Notes: generated by a model not told the origin, from the letters alone. Shown: positions 1 through 8,579, numbered from the stretch's first letter. The stretch is 64,000 nucleotides of DNA from Amycolatopsis rubida (GCF_900115345.1 NZ_FOWC01000009.1:1-64000), one strand, 5' to 3'. A program made the numbers and translations.

Positions 1-161
1 CCCGCCTCCCGCGCCGCGGCGAGCTTGTCCAGCGTGTCGTTCGCGCCCTTCACGTAGGTCGCGTGGTGCTTGCTGTGGTGCAGCTCGTTGATCTCGCCCG
101 AAATGTAGGGCGCGAGAGCGCCGTAGTCGTAATCGAGTTCGGGCAGCTCGTACCGGGCCAT
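1..161 (-). CDS. sodA: Superoxide dismutase (Fe/Mn type), N-terminal part
   Basis: Only the first 53 or so codons are in the window; the gene continues past base 1. The product begins MARYELPELDYDYGALAPYI and continues with the metal-ligand segment HHSKHHATYV, the standard N-terminus of iron/manganese superoxide dismutases, which disproportionate superoxide in the cytoplasm. The first conserved metal-binding His lies in this HHSKHH stretch. The ATG at 159-161 is preceded by a strong ribosome site (GGAGG, 166-170). Which metal is used cannot be decided from this fragment. Confidence 0.93.
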   Translation of the reverse strand, partial: MARYELPELDYDYGALAPYISGEINELHHSKHHATYVKGANDTLDKLAAAREA

Positions 162-274
162 GGGCCCTCCTTTGGTCGACGCGCGGTTTTGCTTGGCGGC
201 TTCCCTCCCGGGAGCCTTCTGAAACCGAGCGTCGTACTTCAAGCTAGGTAGAGGTCAACCCGCTGTGACCCGGG

Positions 275-949
275 TCATGCCGCCGGGTCCCGGTACCGCG
301 CGAGGTCGAGGGCCAGTTCGTCGAACACCGCCACGTTGTGCTCGAACGCGACCACGGATTCGTCGATCACCCGGGCGCGGTCGTCCTCGCTCCATGGCGC
401 CTCGTCCAGCTTCGCGCGGTAGCGGTCGCGGAACGCGGGGGCGCTGCCGATCTCGTCGAAGCGGTAGAAGTGCGTGCCCGCCTCGGCGAGGTCGAACTTC
501 TTCTCCAGCAGCCGCCGGATGATCTGGCCGCCCGCGATGTCGCCGAGGTAGCGCGTGTAATGGTGCGCCACGAACCCGCCGGACCAGCGCGCCGCTTCGG
601 CGATCCGCGCGGTGTAGGCCTCGGTCGCGGCGAGCGGCGCGATCTCGGTACGCCAGCCGGGGCCGACCAGGCGGGCGAGGTCGCGTTCCAGCGCGGGCAG
701 CCTGCGCAGCTCCTCGAACACGAACTGGCCGCCGACCGGGTCGTCGGCCATCGCGTCGCCGGCCCGCTCGATCGCCTGGTAGATGAAGTAGTACTGGGTG
801 GCCAGCGCCGCGTAGCCGGCCAGCGTCAGCTCACCGCCGAGCAGTGCGTTCATGTACGTGGAGTGGTTGGCCTTGTCGTGCACCGTCCTCGTCGACGCGC
901 GCAGCTGTCCGGAGAACGGGCTGGCTTCGAGGTCCGCGGTCACCGTCAT
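275..949 (-). CDS. hmuO: Heme oxygenase (biliverdin-producing), HmuO family
   Basis: A 224-residue protein of the usual length for bacterial heme oxygenases, which open heme to biliverdin, CO and free iron in the cytoplasm. The N-terminal segment VHDKANHSTYMNALL matches the family's proximal-helix region, with the heme-ligating His just after VHDKA or in VH itself; the helix around GDIAGGQIIRRLL supplies the flexible distal Gly-rich segment. It lies downstream of a TetR gene on the same strand. A perfect inverted repeat (964-992) and an IdeR/DtxR-like box (1007-1025) precede the ATG, so iron control is likely, with possible second control by the neighbouring TetR protein. The function is well supported; the regulation is inferred. 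Confidence 0.93.
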   Translation of the reverse strand: MTVTADLEASPFSGQLRASTRTVHDKANHSTYMNALLGGELTLAGYAALATQYYFIYQAIERAGDAMADDPVGGQFVFEELRRLPALERDLARLVGPGWRTEIAPLAATEAYTARIAEAARWSGGFVAHHYTRYLGDIAGGQIIRRLLEKKFDLAEAGTHFYRFDEIGSAPAFRDRYRAKLDEAPWSEDDRARVIDESVVAFEHNVAVFDELALDLARYRDPAA

Positions 950-963
950 GAAGGCCTCCCGAC

Positions 964-992
964 GTTCTTTCTGACAAGCTGTCAGAAAGAAC
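964..992. promoter_or_regulatory. Perfect 13-bp inverted repeat upstream of hmuO
   Basis: Arms GTTCTTTCTGACA and TGTCAGAAAGAAC are perfectly complementary around a 3-base centre (AGC). The element lies 15 bases upstream of the hmuO ATG and directly downstream of a TACAGT sequence read on the minus strand (991-996) that could be its -10 box. Position and symmetry fit a repressor operator; the adjacent TetR gene is the obvious candidate. It could also form an RNA hairpin in the hmuO leader. Confidence 0.6.
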
Positions 993-1006
993 TGTAGGCC
1001 ATAACC

Positions 1007-1025
1007 GGTACTTAGGCTACCCTAA
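1007..1025. promoter_or_regulatory. Candidate IdeR/DtxR iron box
   Basis: The 19-mer GGTACTTAGGCTACCCTAA matches the IdeR/DtxR consensus TTAGGTTAGGCTAACCTAA at 13 of 19 positions, with the core TTAGGCTA-CCTAA intact. It overlaps the stop codon of the TetR gene (1022-1024) and lies about 60 bases upstream of the heme oxygenase ATG. Iron-dependent repression of a heme-iron release gene is the expected arrangement in actinobacteria. Confidence 0.6.
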
Positions 1026-1630
1026 AACTCACTGTTTTCACTCGAACCGACCGCCCGCCGGACGAACCGCACGGCGGACTCAATGGCGTCTTCCAGCTGG
1101 TCAGCGGCCACATCGATGACCTGGCGGCTGCCGAGTGCCGCGGTGATCATCGGGACCACCACGTCGAGGTCCTGTGCGGGCCAGCTGCCGGCGTCGACTC
1201 CGGCGAGCAGCACCGAACGAAGCTGTTCGATGATGGGATCCGCGTGTGCGCTGATCCGCTGATACGCCGCGGGCGCGAGGGCGGACTCCAGTGCGGTGCC
1301 CGGCGGAAGGTGGTGCTCGGCCAGCACGCGCAGCTGCAGCCGGACGAACGTGGCAAGTTGGGCGGCCGGGTCCGGTTCGGCGTCCACCGCCTCGCGCAGC
1401 CGCTCGACATACCGCGCGGCCTCGTCCTCCACGAACGCGACGAGCAGGCTTTCCTTGTCCGGGAAGTGGTTGTACATCGCGGTGCGGCCGAGCCCGGCCT
1501 CCGCGGCGACGCCGGCGAGCGTGATCGCGTCGAATCCGCGCTCGTACAGCTGCGCGCGGACGACGTCGAACACTCGTGACCGCACCTCGCGGCGGTGCGC
1601 TTCGAGCGAACCGCCCAGCACCTTCGGCAC
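1022..1630 (-). CDS. TetR-family transcriptional regulator
   Basis: About 202 residues. The N-terminal helix-turn-helix is clear: FDAITLAGVAAEAGLGRTAM followed by YNHFPDKESLL, the classic TetR recognition helix and its end. The C-terminal ligand domain is not assignable. I chose the GTG at 1628-1630 (PKVLGGSLEAHR follows) because a purine-rich GGAAGGGG lies just upstream at a good distance; an earlier GTG at 1639 is possible. It ends 72 bases before hmuO and may control it through the palindrome at 964-992. The gene upstream on the same strand (GCS2 family) ends about 50 bases before it. Confidence 0.85.
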   Translation of the reverse strand: MPKVLGGSLEAHRREVRSRVFDVVRAQLYERGFDAITLAGVAAEAGLGRTAMYNHFPDKESLLVAFVEDEAARYVERLREAVDAEPDPAAQLATFVRLQLRVLAEHHLPPGTALESALAPAAYQRISAHADPIIEQLRSVLLAGVDAGSWPAQDLDVVVPMITAALGSRQVIDVAADQLEDAIESAVRFVRRAVGSSENSEF

Positions 1631-1682
1631 GCGCGCCACCCCCTTCCCGTGCGAAACACTGTAGGGGACCGCGCAAAACGGC

Positions 1683-3179
1683 TCAGTCGTCGAGCGACCA
1701 GGTGTGCACCGGCTCTCCTGTCTCCGAGAGCTCCAGGTAGCGCCGCAGCATCCAGTTGAGCGCGGTTTCGCGGTCGGCGCCGCGTTCGTGCGCGCGCAGC
1801 ACGTAGTCGCGTTGCCAGGCCGCGCCGCTGCGGCGGGCGAGGCACCGGCGTTCGATGATGCCGAGGTAGCGCACGCGGGCTTCGTCGGACACATCCGAAC
1901 GACGCAGGCCCTCGTGTGCCAGCGGCAGCAGGACGCGCAAGGCCAGCTCGTCCGGGGGGATCCAGCCGATGCCGGGCCAGTACAGCTGCGCGTCGAAACC
2001 CTTGCGTGCGCCCTCGTGCAGGTTTTCTTCCGCGGCCTGGAACGACATCTGCGACCAGACCGGCCGGTCCTGTTCGGCCAGCGCGCGCTGGGCGCCGTAG
2101 AAAAACGCCGCGTTGGCCACGATGTCGGCGACCGTCGGACCGGCGGGCAGCACGCGGTTTTCGATGCGCAGATGCGGCAGGCCGTCGACGACGTCGTACA
2201 CCGGCCGGTTCCACCGCCAAATCGTGCCGTTGTGCAGCCGCAGTTCGGAAAGTTTTGGCGCCTGCCCGGATTCGAGCGCTTCGATCGGGTCCTCGAGATC
2301 GGTCTCGGGCAGCAGTCCGGGGAAATAGCGGACGTTTTCCTCGAACAGGTCGAAGATCGACGTGATCCACCGTTCGCCGAACCACACCCGCGGCCGGACG
2401 CCCTGGTTTTTTAGTTCCTCCGGCCGGGTGTCGGTGGCCTGCTGGAACAACGGGATCCGGGTTTCGTGCCACAGCGCCTTGCCCAGCAGGAAGGGAGAGT
2501 TCGAGGCGAGCGCGATCTGGACGCCGGCCAGGCACTGCGCGGCGTTCCAATGCGCCGCGAATTCCTCGGGGGCCACCTGCAGATGTAATTGGACTGAAGT
2601 ACAGGCGGCCTCCGGGAGAATGGACTCCGCGTAGTGCCGCAGCCGCTCCGGCTGGGCTCCGGGCAATGCCGGACCGTCCAGCGCGAGCGCGATCCGCTCG
2701 CCGCGGGCGGCGAAGATCTCGTCGTTCAGCGACGAATAGCGCGTTTTGTGGGAAAGCCACTTCTGATCGAAATGCTCCGCTCCCAGCGTGGGCAGAATGC
2801 CGATCATGGCCACCGACGAGCCGGTGTGCGCCGCGCTCGCCTGCGCTTTCGCGAGGTAGGAGTGCAGGTCTTCTTCCAGGCGCAGCGCGGAATCCCCGGC
2901 GAGCGGACGCGGCGGCACGTTGAGTTCCAGGTTGTGCTGGCCGAGTTCGGTGGTGAACGAGGCGTCGTCGAGCGCCTCCAGCACGACCGAGTTGGTCATC
3001 GACGGGCGCAACTGCCCGTCCACCAGGTTCAGCTCGACTTCGAGGCCGATGTTCTTGCGAGGAAAGGAAAAACTCCCGTCGGTGAGCATCCGGGCCAGGG
3101 TGTCCAGGCACCGCTGGACCTTCCGGCGGTACCGTCCGCGATCGAGCCGGCCGGGATGTGCCGAGAGATCCGTACCCAT
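1683..3179 (-). CDS. GCS2-family glutamate-cysteine ligase-like protein
   Basis: A 498-residue protein with the glutamate-cysteine ligase type 2 signature: an acidic strand GLEVELNLVD near residue 45, TELGQHNLELN near residue 80 and RIENRVLPAGPT in the C-terminal half, all in the ATP-grasp-like glutamine-synthetase fold. The family joins the gamma-carboxyl of glutamate to cysteine or another amine using ATP. Mycothiol makers usually lack glutathione, so the product may feed ergothioneine-like or other gamma-glutamyl chemistry; the exact substrate is unknown. An AAGGAG ribosome site lies 10 bases before the ATG. A 500-residue form is longer than the YbdK type (about 370). Confidence 0.8.
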   Translation of the reverse strand: MGTDLSAHPGRLDRGRYRRKVQRCLDTLARMLTDGSFSFPRKNIGLEVELNLVDGQLRPSMTNSVVLEALDDASFTTELGQHNLELNVPPRPLAGDSALRLEEDLHSYLAKAQASAAHTGSSVAMIGILPTLGAEHFDQKWLSHKTRYSSLNDEIFAARGERIALALDGPALPGAQPERLRHYAESILPEAACTSVQLHLQVAPEEFAAHWNAAQCLAGVQIALASNSPFLLGKALWHETRIPLFQQATDTRPEELKNQGVRPRVWFGERWITSIFDLFEENVRYFPGLLPETDLEDPIEALESGQAPKLSELRLHNGTIWRWNRPVYDVVDGLPHLRIENRVLPAGPTVADIVANAAFFYGAQRALAEQDRPVWSQMSFQAAEENLHEGARKGFDAQLYWPGIGWIPPDELALRVLLPLAHEGLRRSDVSDEARVRYLGIIERRCLARRSGAAWQRDYVLRAHERGADRETALNWMLRRYLELSETGEPVHTWSLDD

Positions 3180-3396
3180 GGTTCGACGCGCTCCTTGGCT
3201 GCTGTCCGCAGTGGTCTGGGCGGCTAGTACGCCAGGCAGACCACCGTCGCACAGCGCGGCGCCATGGGCTAGCGGCCAAACTGGTGCTCTCCGTCACCGG
3301 CGGTTGACCCTGCGCGCAACTACGCCGTTTGCCCTAAAGCGGGTCGCGCGTTCGGACCAGCGGGCACGGGTTCGGGCGGATGCGAGACTGTCCGAT

Positions 3397-4218
3397 GTGG
3401 CTCAACTGATCTTCACCGAGGACCGGGCGCATCCGGGGCTCGACGACTTCCGCGACCTGTCCACAGCGGACCGTCGCCCGGACCGCCCCGGCGGGCGCGG
3501 ACTGGTGATCGCCGAAGGAACCGTCGTGGTCGGACGGCTGCTCGCTTCGCGCTATCCGGTGCGAGCACTGCTCGGCGTGGAGAGACGGCTGCGGGAATTG
3601 GAAGACGAACTCGCGGGCGTCGACGTGCCCGCGTATGTGACGTCGGCGGAGACGATGGCCGAGGTCGTCGGGTTTCACCTCAATCGCGGAGTGCTCGCGG
3701 TCGCGGATCGCCCGGAACCGCCGACGGTCTCCCAAATCGTGGACAGCGCACAGGTTCTGGCAGTGCTGGAAGGTGTCGGCGATCACGAAAACCTCGGCGC
3801 GCTCTTCCGCAATGCCGCCGCGCTCGGCGTCGGCGGGATAGTGCTCGGTCCAGGGTGTTCGGATCCGCTTTACCGGCGCAGTGTGCGCGTTTCGATGGGA
3901 CACGTGCTGCGTGTCCCGTTCGCGACCCTCGACAGCTGGCCCGGCGGACTGGATGTGCTGCGGGCACGGGGTTTCACGGTGGCCGCGCTCACTCCGCGCG
4001 CGGATTCCGTGCCGCTGCGCGGATTGCGCGAAAAGGTGCCGGGCCCGATCGCGCTGCTGCTCGGCGCCGAGGGGCCGGGGCTGACGGACGAGGCGATCGA
4101 GGCCGCGGACGTCGCCGTCCGCGTGGAGATGGTGTCCGGCGTCGACTCGCTGAACGTCGCCACGGCCGCGGCGATCGCGTTCCACGAAGTCTCGGCGGGG
4201 TCCGCCCCACTAGAGTGA
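3397..4218 (+). CDS. SpoU-family RNA 2'-O-ribose methyltransferase
   Basis: A 273-residue product with the three SPOUT motifs in order: motif 1 VGDHENLGALFRNAAALG, motif 2 IALLLGAEGPGLTDEAI and motif 3 VSGVDSLNVATAAAIAFHE. Such enzymes methylate ribose 2'-OH in tRNA or rRNA with S-adenosylmethionine, through a trefoil-knot dimer. The N-terminal 100 residues are a substrate-binding region. I chose the GTG at 3397; the frame is open further upstream but conserved sequence begins near here. Target RNA and position cannot be told from sequence. It is divergent from the GCS2 gene and followed closely by the DUF2537 gene. Confidence 0.9.
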   Translation: MAQLIFTEDRAHPGLDDFRDLSTADRRPDRPGGRGLVIAEGTVVVGRLLASRYPVRALLGVERRLRELEDELAGVDVPAYVTSAETMAEVVGFHLNRGVLAVADRPEPPTVSQIVDSAQVLAVLEGVGDHENLGALFRNAAALGVGGIVLGPGCSDPLYRRSVRVSMGHVLRVPFATLDSWPGGLDVLRARGFTVAALTPRADSVPLRGLREKVPGPIALLLGAEGPGLTDEAIEAADVAVRVEMVSGVDSLNVATAAAIAFHEVSAGSAPLE

Positions 4219-4250
4219 CCCCCGGCACGTTTCTTGCGGGGAGGGGCACC

Positions 4251-4841
4251 ATGGAGCTGCGCATCCGCGGCGAGCAGGCGGTGCTCGCCGGGCCGGGCGG
4301 CGAGCACGCGCGAGAGGTCGACCCGCGCCGGCTCGCGATCGGTGCCGACCTGGCGCAGGCACTGCACGAGTGGGCGCGCGTGGCGTCGGCGGTGGCACGC
4401 TCCGACTCGGACGTCGATGTCGCCGGTTCGGTCGTGTCGCAGCGCGGACGTCAGCTCGCCGCGCGACTGGCCGCGGTGATGGGCGCCGAGGTGCGCTTCG
4501 TCGACCCGGTGACGGGCGTGGAGACGGTGGTCGAACCGCCGCCGCGGCCGGATCGACCGGCACGGGCCCGAACGCAGGAGGAGCCGACGCCTTGGCTCAC
4601 CGGGCTGACCGTGTCGGTCTTCGCGGCCGCGGTGGTGGTCGTGGCGATGCTCGCGCTGGCCACCACACTCGCCCGCGAGACGAGCGTGTGGCTGGCGTTG
4701 ATCGCGTCGCTGGTGGTGACCGGCGGGGTCGCGCCGTCCCTGTGGCTGGGCCGGAACGTGCCGATCCTGCGCTGGGCGGTGTACGGCGCGGGTGGCGGCC
4801 TGGCGCTCGCGTGGATCGGCGTGCTGGCCACGGTGTTCTGA
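4251..4841 (+). CDS. DUF2537 membrane protein
   Basis: A 196-residue protein of unknown function in the DUF2537 family, found in Pseudonocardiales and mycobacteria. The first 115 residues are soluble (MELRIRGEQAVLAGPGGEH). A proline/arginine-rich linker follows, then three hydrophobic segments: LTVSVFAAAVVVVAMLALA, VWLALIASLVVTGGVAPSLW and ILRWAVYGAGGGLALAWIG. The ATG at 4251 follows a purine-rich GGGGAGGGG. It lies 32 bases after the RNA methylase and just before the MmcQ gene, so the three may be co-transcribed. Confidence 0.78.
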   Translation: MELRIRGEQAVLAGPGGEHAREVDPRRLAIGADLAQALHEWARVASAVARSDSDVDVAGSVVSQRGRQLAARLAAVMGAEVRFVDPVTGVETVVEPPPRPDRPARARTQEEPTPWLTGLTVSVFAAAVVVVAMLALATTLARETSVWLALIASLVVTGGVAPSLWLGRNVPILRWAVYGAGGGLALAWIGVLATVF

Positions 4842-4859
4842 CTCGCGGATACTGCTGAG

Positions 4860-5213
4860 ATGGCTCCGCTCGACAATTTGCGCGCCCTCTGCCTAGCGCT
4901 GCCCGAAGCCACCGAACGACTCAGCCACGGCGAACCGGCGTGGTTCGTCCGTGGCCGCAAGACGTTCGTGATGTTCGCCGACCAGCACCACGACGACCGG
5001 ATCGCGTTCTGGTGTCCCGCGCCGCCCGGGGTGCAGGAGGAACTGGTGCGCACCGAGCCCGAGCGGTTCTTCCGGCCGCCCTACGTCGGGCCGAGTGGAT
5101 GGCTCGGCGTGCGGCTCGACGTGGATGTCGACTGGACCGAGGTGGACCAGATCGTGCGCGAGGCCTACCGGCACGTCGCCCCAAAGAAACTGGCCGCCCT
5201 GCTGGACGCCTGA
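4860..5213 (+). CDS. MmcQ/YjbR-family protein
   Basis: A 117-residue protein of the MmcQ/YjbR fold (cyaY-like, double-wing DNA-binding related). Typical features are LCLALPEATERLSHGEPAWF at the start, FADQHHDDRIAFWCPAPPGV in the middle and GPSGWLGVRLDVDVDW followed by VREAYRHVAPKK at the end. The molecular role of this family is poorly defined; some members may bind DNA. It starts 18 bases after the DUF2537 gene. The transcript probably ends at the 47-nt palindrome at 5243-5289, which separates it from the convergent sepH. Confidence 0.85.
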   Translation: MAPLDNLRALCLALPEATERLSHGEPAWFVRGRKTFVMFADQHHDDRIAFWCPAPPGVQEELVRTEPERFFRPPYVGPSGWLGVRLDVDVDWTEVDQIVREAYRHVAPKKLAALLDA

Positions 5214-5242
5214 CCCTGGCCTCTGCGCTTGCGCCGTTGTAT

Positions 5243-5289
5243 GTGAGGGGAACCCCGAGAGAATCAGATTCCCTCAGGATTCCCCTCGC
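5243..5289. repeat. 47-nt palindromic intergenic element, copy 1
   Basis: Two 23-base arms around one central base, matching at 19 of 23 positions, starting GTGAGGGG and ending CCCCTCGC. It lies between the converging MmcQ and sepH genes and should act as a terminator in both directions. It has the same length and end sequences as the elements at 15851-15897 and 61649-61695. Confidence 0.75.
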
Positions 5290-5374
5290 GAACCTCTCCT
5301 GGACCGAAGCCATCGCGGCCCGCCCCCCGCCAGCCGGGGCATCCGCAGCGCCCTCTGGCTGGAAGCAGGCATGA

Positions 5375-6211
5375 TCAGCCGCGCTGGGTGCGGACTCCGA
5401 GCAGCACGTCCTCCCAGGACGGCACGATCGGATGGTTCTTCTTCGCCTTCGTGCGCGGCTGTTCGGCTTCATCGCCGTCGGACTCGCCCGGGACGCGCGG
5501 AATCTCGCGGGTCTCGTCGTCGCCCTCGTCCGGGCCTTCGATGGCGCGCGGTTCCTCGACGGCGTCGAGCGTCGGCTGCACCACCGAATCGCGAGCGGGG
5601 GCCAGCGCGCGCACGGTGCGCGGGGCGACGTACGAGTTCGGGTTCAGCAGGACCTCGGCGTTCTCGTCGAGCGCGTGCACCGTTCCGCCGTGCGCGCCGG
5701 GCGAGAACGACCAGTGCGCACGGTTGTCGGAGCGGCCTGCCTTCCAGCGCAGCACGACGACCCACTTGCCGTCGTCGCCGCGCCAGGCGTCCCACGCGGC
5801 CTGGTTGTAGTCGTGGCCGCGGACGCCGAAGGCGTAGGCGATGACCTCGCCGAGCGTCTGGACGTCGGGCCCGTCCTCGCGGACCGGGTGCGCCGACTGC
5901 GCGAGTTCAGCGGTGCGGGAACGTTCGAGCAGCACCGGGTAGGCGAATCGCTCCACCCGCTGCGTCGAGACGCCCGCGCTGCTCGCGACCTGCTCGACGG
6001 ACTCGCCCGCGCGGATTCGCGCCTGGATCTCGCGTGGCCGCATCTGGCTCTCCAACTCGATCTCGATCTGGCCCAGCCGGGCTATGTCCCCCCTCGCCGC
6101 CGCACGCAGTCTCTCGTCGGCCGGGAGCAGGAAGCGGGTACGGCTCGCCGGGTCCTCCAGCACGAGGGACTTCCCGTCCTCGTGCAGCCCGACCACCCGC
6201 AACGCCCGCAT
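5375..6211 (-). CDS. sepH: Septation protein SepH
   Basis: A 278-residue protein with the actinobacterial SepH layout: a conserved N-terminal DUF3071 domain (MRALRVVGLHEDGKSLVLED), a helix-turn-helix (SVEQVASSAGVSTQRVERFA) around residues 70-95, an acidic disordered linker rich in E, D and R, and the conserved C-terminal peptide VPSWEDVLLGVR. In Streptomyces and Mycobacterium, SepH binds FtsZ and promotes assembly of the division ring. A ribosome site GGGGAGG stands before the ATG. It lies downstream of serC on the same strand, separated by two hairpins, so it is probably transcribed on its own. Confidence 0.95.
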   Translation of the reverse strand: MRALRVVGLHEDGKSLVLEDPASRTRFLLPADERLRAAARGDIARLGQIEIELESQMRPREIQARIRAGESVEQVASSAGVSTQRVERFAYPVLLERSRTAELAQSAHPVREDGPDVQTLGEVIAYAFGVRGHDYNQAAWDAWRGDDGKWVVVLRWKAGRSDNRAHWSFSPGAHGGTVHALDENAEVLLNPNSYVAPRTVRALAPARDSVVQPTLDAVEEPRAIEGPDEGDDETREIPRVPGESDGDEAEQPRTKAKKNHPIVPSWEDVLLGVRTQRG

Positions 6212-6362
6212 TTCTCGCCTCCCCGGTGTTCACCTTTGTGGGTGCCCACGTTAGAACGGCGCGTCGGCTTGACGTGCGAGGCGCGCCGACGCCGCACCCA
6301 TCCGAACTCAATCCGACGACACTTTCCCGGCCATTTTCGCGGCGCCGGTTCCCCGCCGCTCC

Positions 6363-6390
6363 CGTGACACGCCGAACACGGTGTGTCACG
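6363..6390. other. Inverted repeat upstream of sepH
   Basis: Arms CGTGACAC and GTGTCACG are perfectly complementary across a 12-base loop. It lies about 150 bases upstream of sepH and downstream of the serC terminator. It could be a regulatory site or a second hairpin of the terminator region; nothing decides between these. Confidence 0.4.
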
Positions 6391-6408
6391 AACGAGTGGT
6401 CGTCAACG

Positions 6409-6448
6409 CATATCGCCCCGCGAGCCGGACGGCAGGCGGGGCGATATG
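6409..6448 (-). terminator. serC terminator hairpin
   Basis: Perfect 13-bp arms CATATCGCCCCGC and GCGGGGCGATATG with a 14-base loop, placed 13 bases after the serC stop on the minus strand. There is no strong T run, as is common for terminators in this group. Confidence 0.75.
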
Positions 6449-6460
6449 GGCGTTTTCGGC

Positions 6461-7585
6461 TCAGCCGAGCCGTTCCACGACGTATTCGATGCTCTGGGTG
6501 AGCTTCGTGACGTCGTCCGGGTCGATCGCCGGGAACAGGCCGACGCGCAGCTGGTTGCGGCCCAGCTTCCGGTACGGCTCGGTGTCGACGATCCCGTTGG
6601 CGCGCAACGCCTTCGCGACCGCGGCGGCGTCGACCTCGGCGGCGAAGTCGACCGTGCCGACGACCTGCGAGCGCAGCTCCGGGTTCGCCACGAACGGCGT
6701 GGTGTACGAGGTTTTCTCGGCCCAGTCGTAGAGCCGGGTCGAGGATTCCTTGGTGCGCGAGGTGGTCCAGGAGAGCCCGCCCTGGCCGTTCATCCACTCG
6801 ATTTGTTCGGCGAGCAGGAAAAGCGTGGAGACCGCGGGGGTGTTGTAGGTCTGGTCCTTGCGCGAGTTGTCGAGCGCCGTGGTGAGCGACAGGAATTCGG
6901 GGATCCAGCGGTCGCCGCCGCCGATCTCGCCGATCCGCTCGATCGCGGCGGGCGAGGCGAGCGCGATCCACAGCCCGCCGTCGGACGCGAACGACTTCTG
7001 CGGCGCGAAGTAGTAGACGTCGAAGTCCTCGGCGCTGACCGGAAGACCGCCGGCACCGGACGTCGCGTCGATCGCGACCAGCGCGCCGTCACTGCCTTCG
7101 GGTCGCCGCACCGGCACCGCGACGCCGGTGGAGGTCTCGTTGTGCGCCCAGCCGACGAGGTCCGCACCCTGCTGATAGGCGATCTCCGGCGCGCTGCCCG
7201 GGTCGGCCTTCACCACGATCGACTCGCCGAGGAACGGGGCCTTGTTCGTGACGGTCGCGAACTTCGAGGAGAACTCGCCGTAGGTGAAGTGCTGGGCGCG
7301 CTCGCGCACGAGGCCGAACGCGGCGGCGTCCCAGAACGCGGTCGTCCCGCCGTTGCCGAGGATGACCTCGTATCCGTCCGGGAGCGAGAACAGCTCGGAC
7401 AGCCCGGCGCGCACGCGGCCGACGAGCGACTTGACCGGCTTCTGCCGGTGCGAGGTGCCGAGGTAGGTGGAACCGGACCGGGCGAGGGCGGCGAGCTGCT
7501 CTTCGCGGACCTTCGAGGGTCCGCAGCCGAAGCGGCCGTCGGCCGGCTTGAGGTCTGCTGGGATCGTCAACTCAGCGTCGGTCAT
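6461..7585 (-). CDS. serC: Phosphoserine aminotransferase
   Basis: A 374-residue class-V PLP aminotransferase of the actinobacterial SerC type. It converts 3-phosphohydroxypyruvate and glutamate to phosphoserine in serine synthesis. Key points are FGCGPSKVREEQLAAL and GTSHRQKPVK at the substrate-binding N-terminus, GNGGTTAFWDAAAFG for the cofactor phosphate, and the PLP lysine in APQKSFASDGGLW. Length matches the family. It precedes sepH, a pairing I recall from other actinobacteria, with terminator-like hairpins between them. Confidence 0.96.
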   Translation of the reverse strand: MTDAELTIPADLKPADGRFGCGPSKVREEQLAALARSGSTYLGTSHRQKPVKSLVGRVRAGLSELFSLPDGYEVILGNGGTTAFWDAAAFGLVRERAQHFTYGEFSSKFATVTNKAPFLGESIVVKADPGSAPEIAYQQGADLVGWAHNETSTGVAVPVRRPEGSDGALVAIDATSGAGGLPVSAEDFDVYYFAPQKSFASDGGLWIALASPAAIERIGEIGGGDRWIPEFLSLTTALDNSRKDQTYNTPAVSTLFLLAEQIEWMNGQGGLSWTTSRTKESSTRLYDWAEKTSYTTPFVANPELRSQVVGTVDFAAEVDAAAVAKALRANGIVDTEPYRKLGRNQLRVGLFPAIDPDDVTKLTQSIEYVVERLG

Positions 7586-7791
7586 GTGCTTAGTCTCTCA
7601 GGTCGGGACAACGCAGGTAACGGCGGTTGGCGGGTGTCCGGCATGTGGAATCGTGACGGAAACGCACGGTTACCGGCCGCGCGGGCGGTGGTTTGCGCCC
7701 TTCGCCTTGGCGGCGCTGGTGCACCCGTAGGACTCGACTGCGCCGATCGGCCTGACGGTAACGCTGGTGCTGGCTTGCGTGCCGTGGCGAC

Positions 7792-8340
7792 GTGCGTGGT
7801 TCCGCCGTTTTCGCTCTCGCGTTCCTCGCCGGGTCGCTGTGGTGGTGGCCGTGGGGCCGGGTGCCGCCGAAAGGATCAACGCGCGAGGTCCGCGCCGTGC
7901 TCGACGGGGATACCACTCAGTGGGACCACGGGCAGGAGATCCCGAGAGTGCTGCGCGCCATGGCCCGTCCGCGTGGCTACCTGACGTTGCTCGACTGCCC
8001 GCCGGGGCACGCACGCGAACTCCGGCGGACCGGACAGCCGCGGCTGGGCGAGCCGGACTCGCGCGGCCGGGTCACGGTGGAGATCTGCGGAGTGGCGACG
8101 CCGGGGAGCTACACGACTTGCCTGTCCGGAGGCTCTCGCTGCGGAGGCTGCGCTGGCGGGCCGCCGTCGCCGCGCCCGCCTCGGTGCTCGCGGGCGGCGA
8201 TCGCGCTGGGCGGCGTTCTGATTTCCCGGCGGCTCCGGGTGGCCGGTGCTGATCCCCGCGCTGCTCTGGGGCGGGTTCGCGGTGGCGTGGAGGACCTGGC
8301 AGTCCGGGCGCGGTTCGCGCGGCCGGACCGGCAGGTGTGA
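7792..8340 (+). pseudogene. Small membrane or secreted protein, probably frameshifted
   Basis: A GTG start gives a product whose first 25 residues form a membrane anchor or signal segment (SAVFALAFLAGSLWWWPWG), then a polar domain with PRGYLTLLDCPPGHAREL and VTVEICGVATPGSYTTC. Near 8235-8245 the coding signal appears to leave this frame. The continuing frame yields ALGGVLISRRLR, and after a one-base shift WPVLIPALLWGGFAVAWRTW, a second membrane segment. This suggests a two-pass membrane protein broken by a single base change, or a sequence error. I do not recognise the family. The following 200 bases hold no convincing gene. Confidence 0.4.
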
Positions 8341-8544
8341 CCCGATCAGCTGATGACCGGCCGGCTCGTGCTTCGAACCGGCCGGCCAGGGCGGTTCGGG
8401 AGCGAGCACTGTCCGCCGGAGGTCGCCGCCGAGCCGCTCGAGTATCGGCGGCCGTGCGTGTTCGGGGCACCGCGGCCGGGCGACGTCCTGCTTGAGCCAG
8501 GACGGCTACGCGAAAGCGTGGCTGTCCCCGACCAGGCGAGCGCC

Positions 8545-8579
8545 CGACCTTGACGCCGAGGAGCCCGGCGTCAAGGTCG
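8545..8579. terminator. Bidirectional hairpin terminator
   Basis: Perfect 13-bp arms CGACCTTGACGCC and GGCGTCAAGGTCG with a 9-base loop, between the plus-strand membrane-protein frame and the convergent hydrolase gene that ends 13 bases further on. Confidence 0.75.

Noticed and set aside
1147..3297. A 716-codon open frame opposite or out of phase with the GCS2 and TetR genes
   Set aside because: It is arginine/proline-rich without any domain and overlaps two recognisable proteins in other frames.
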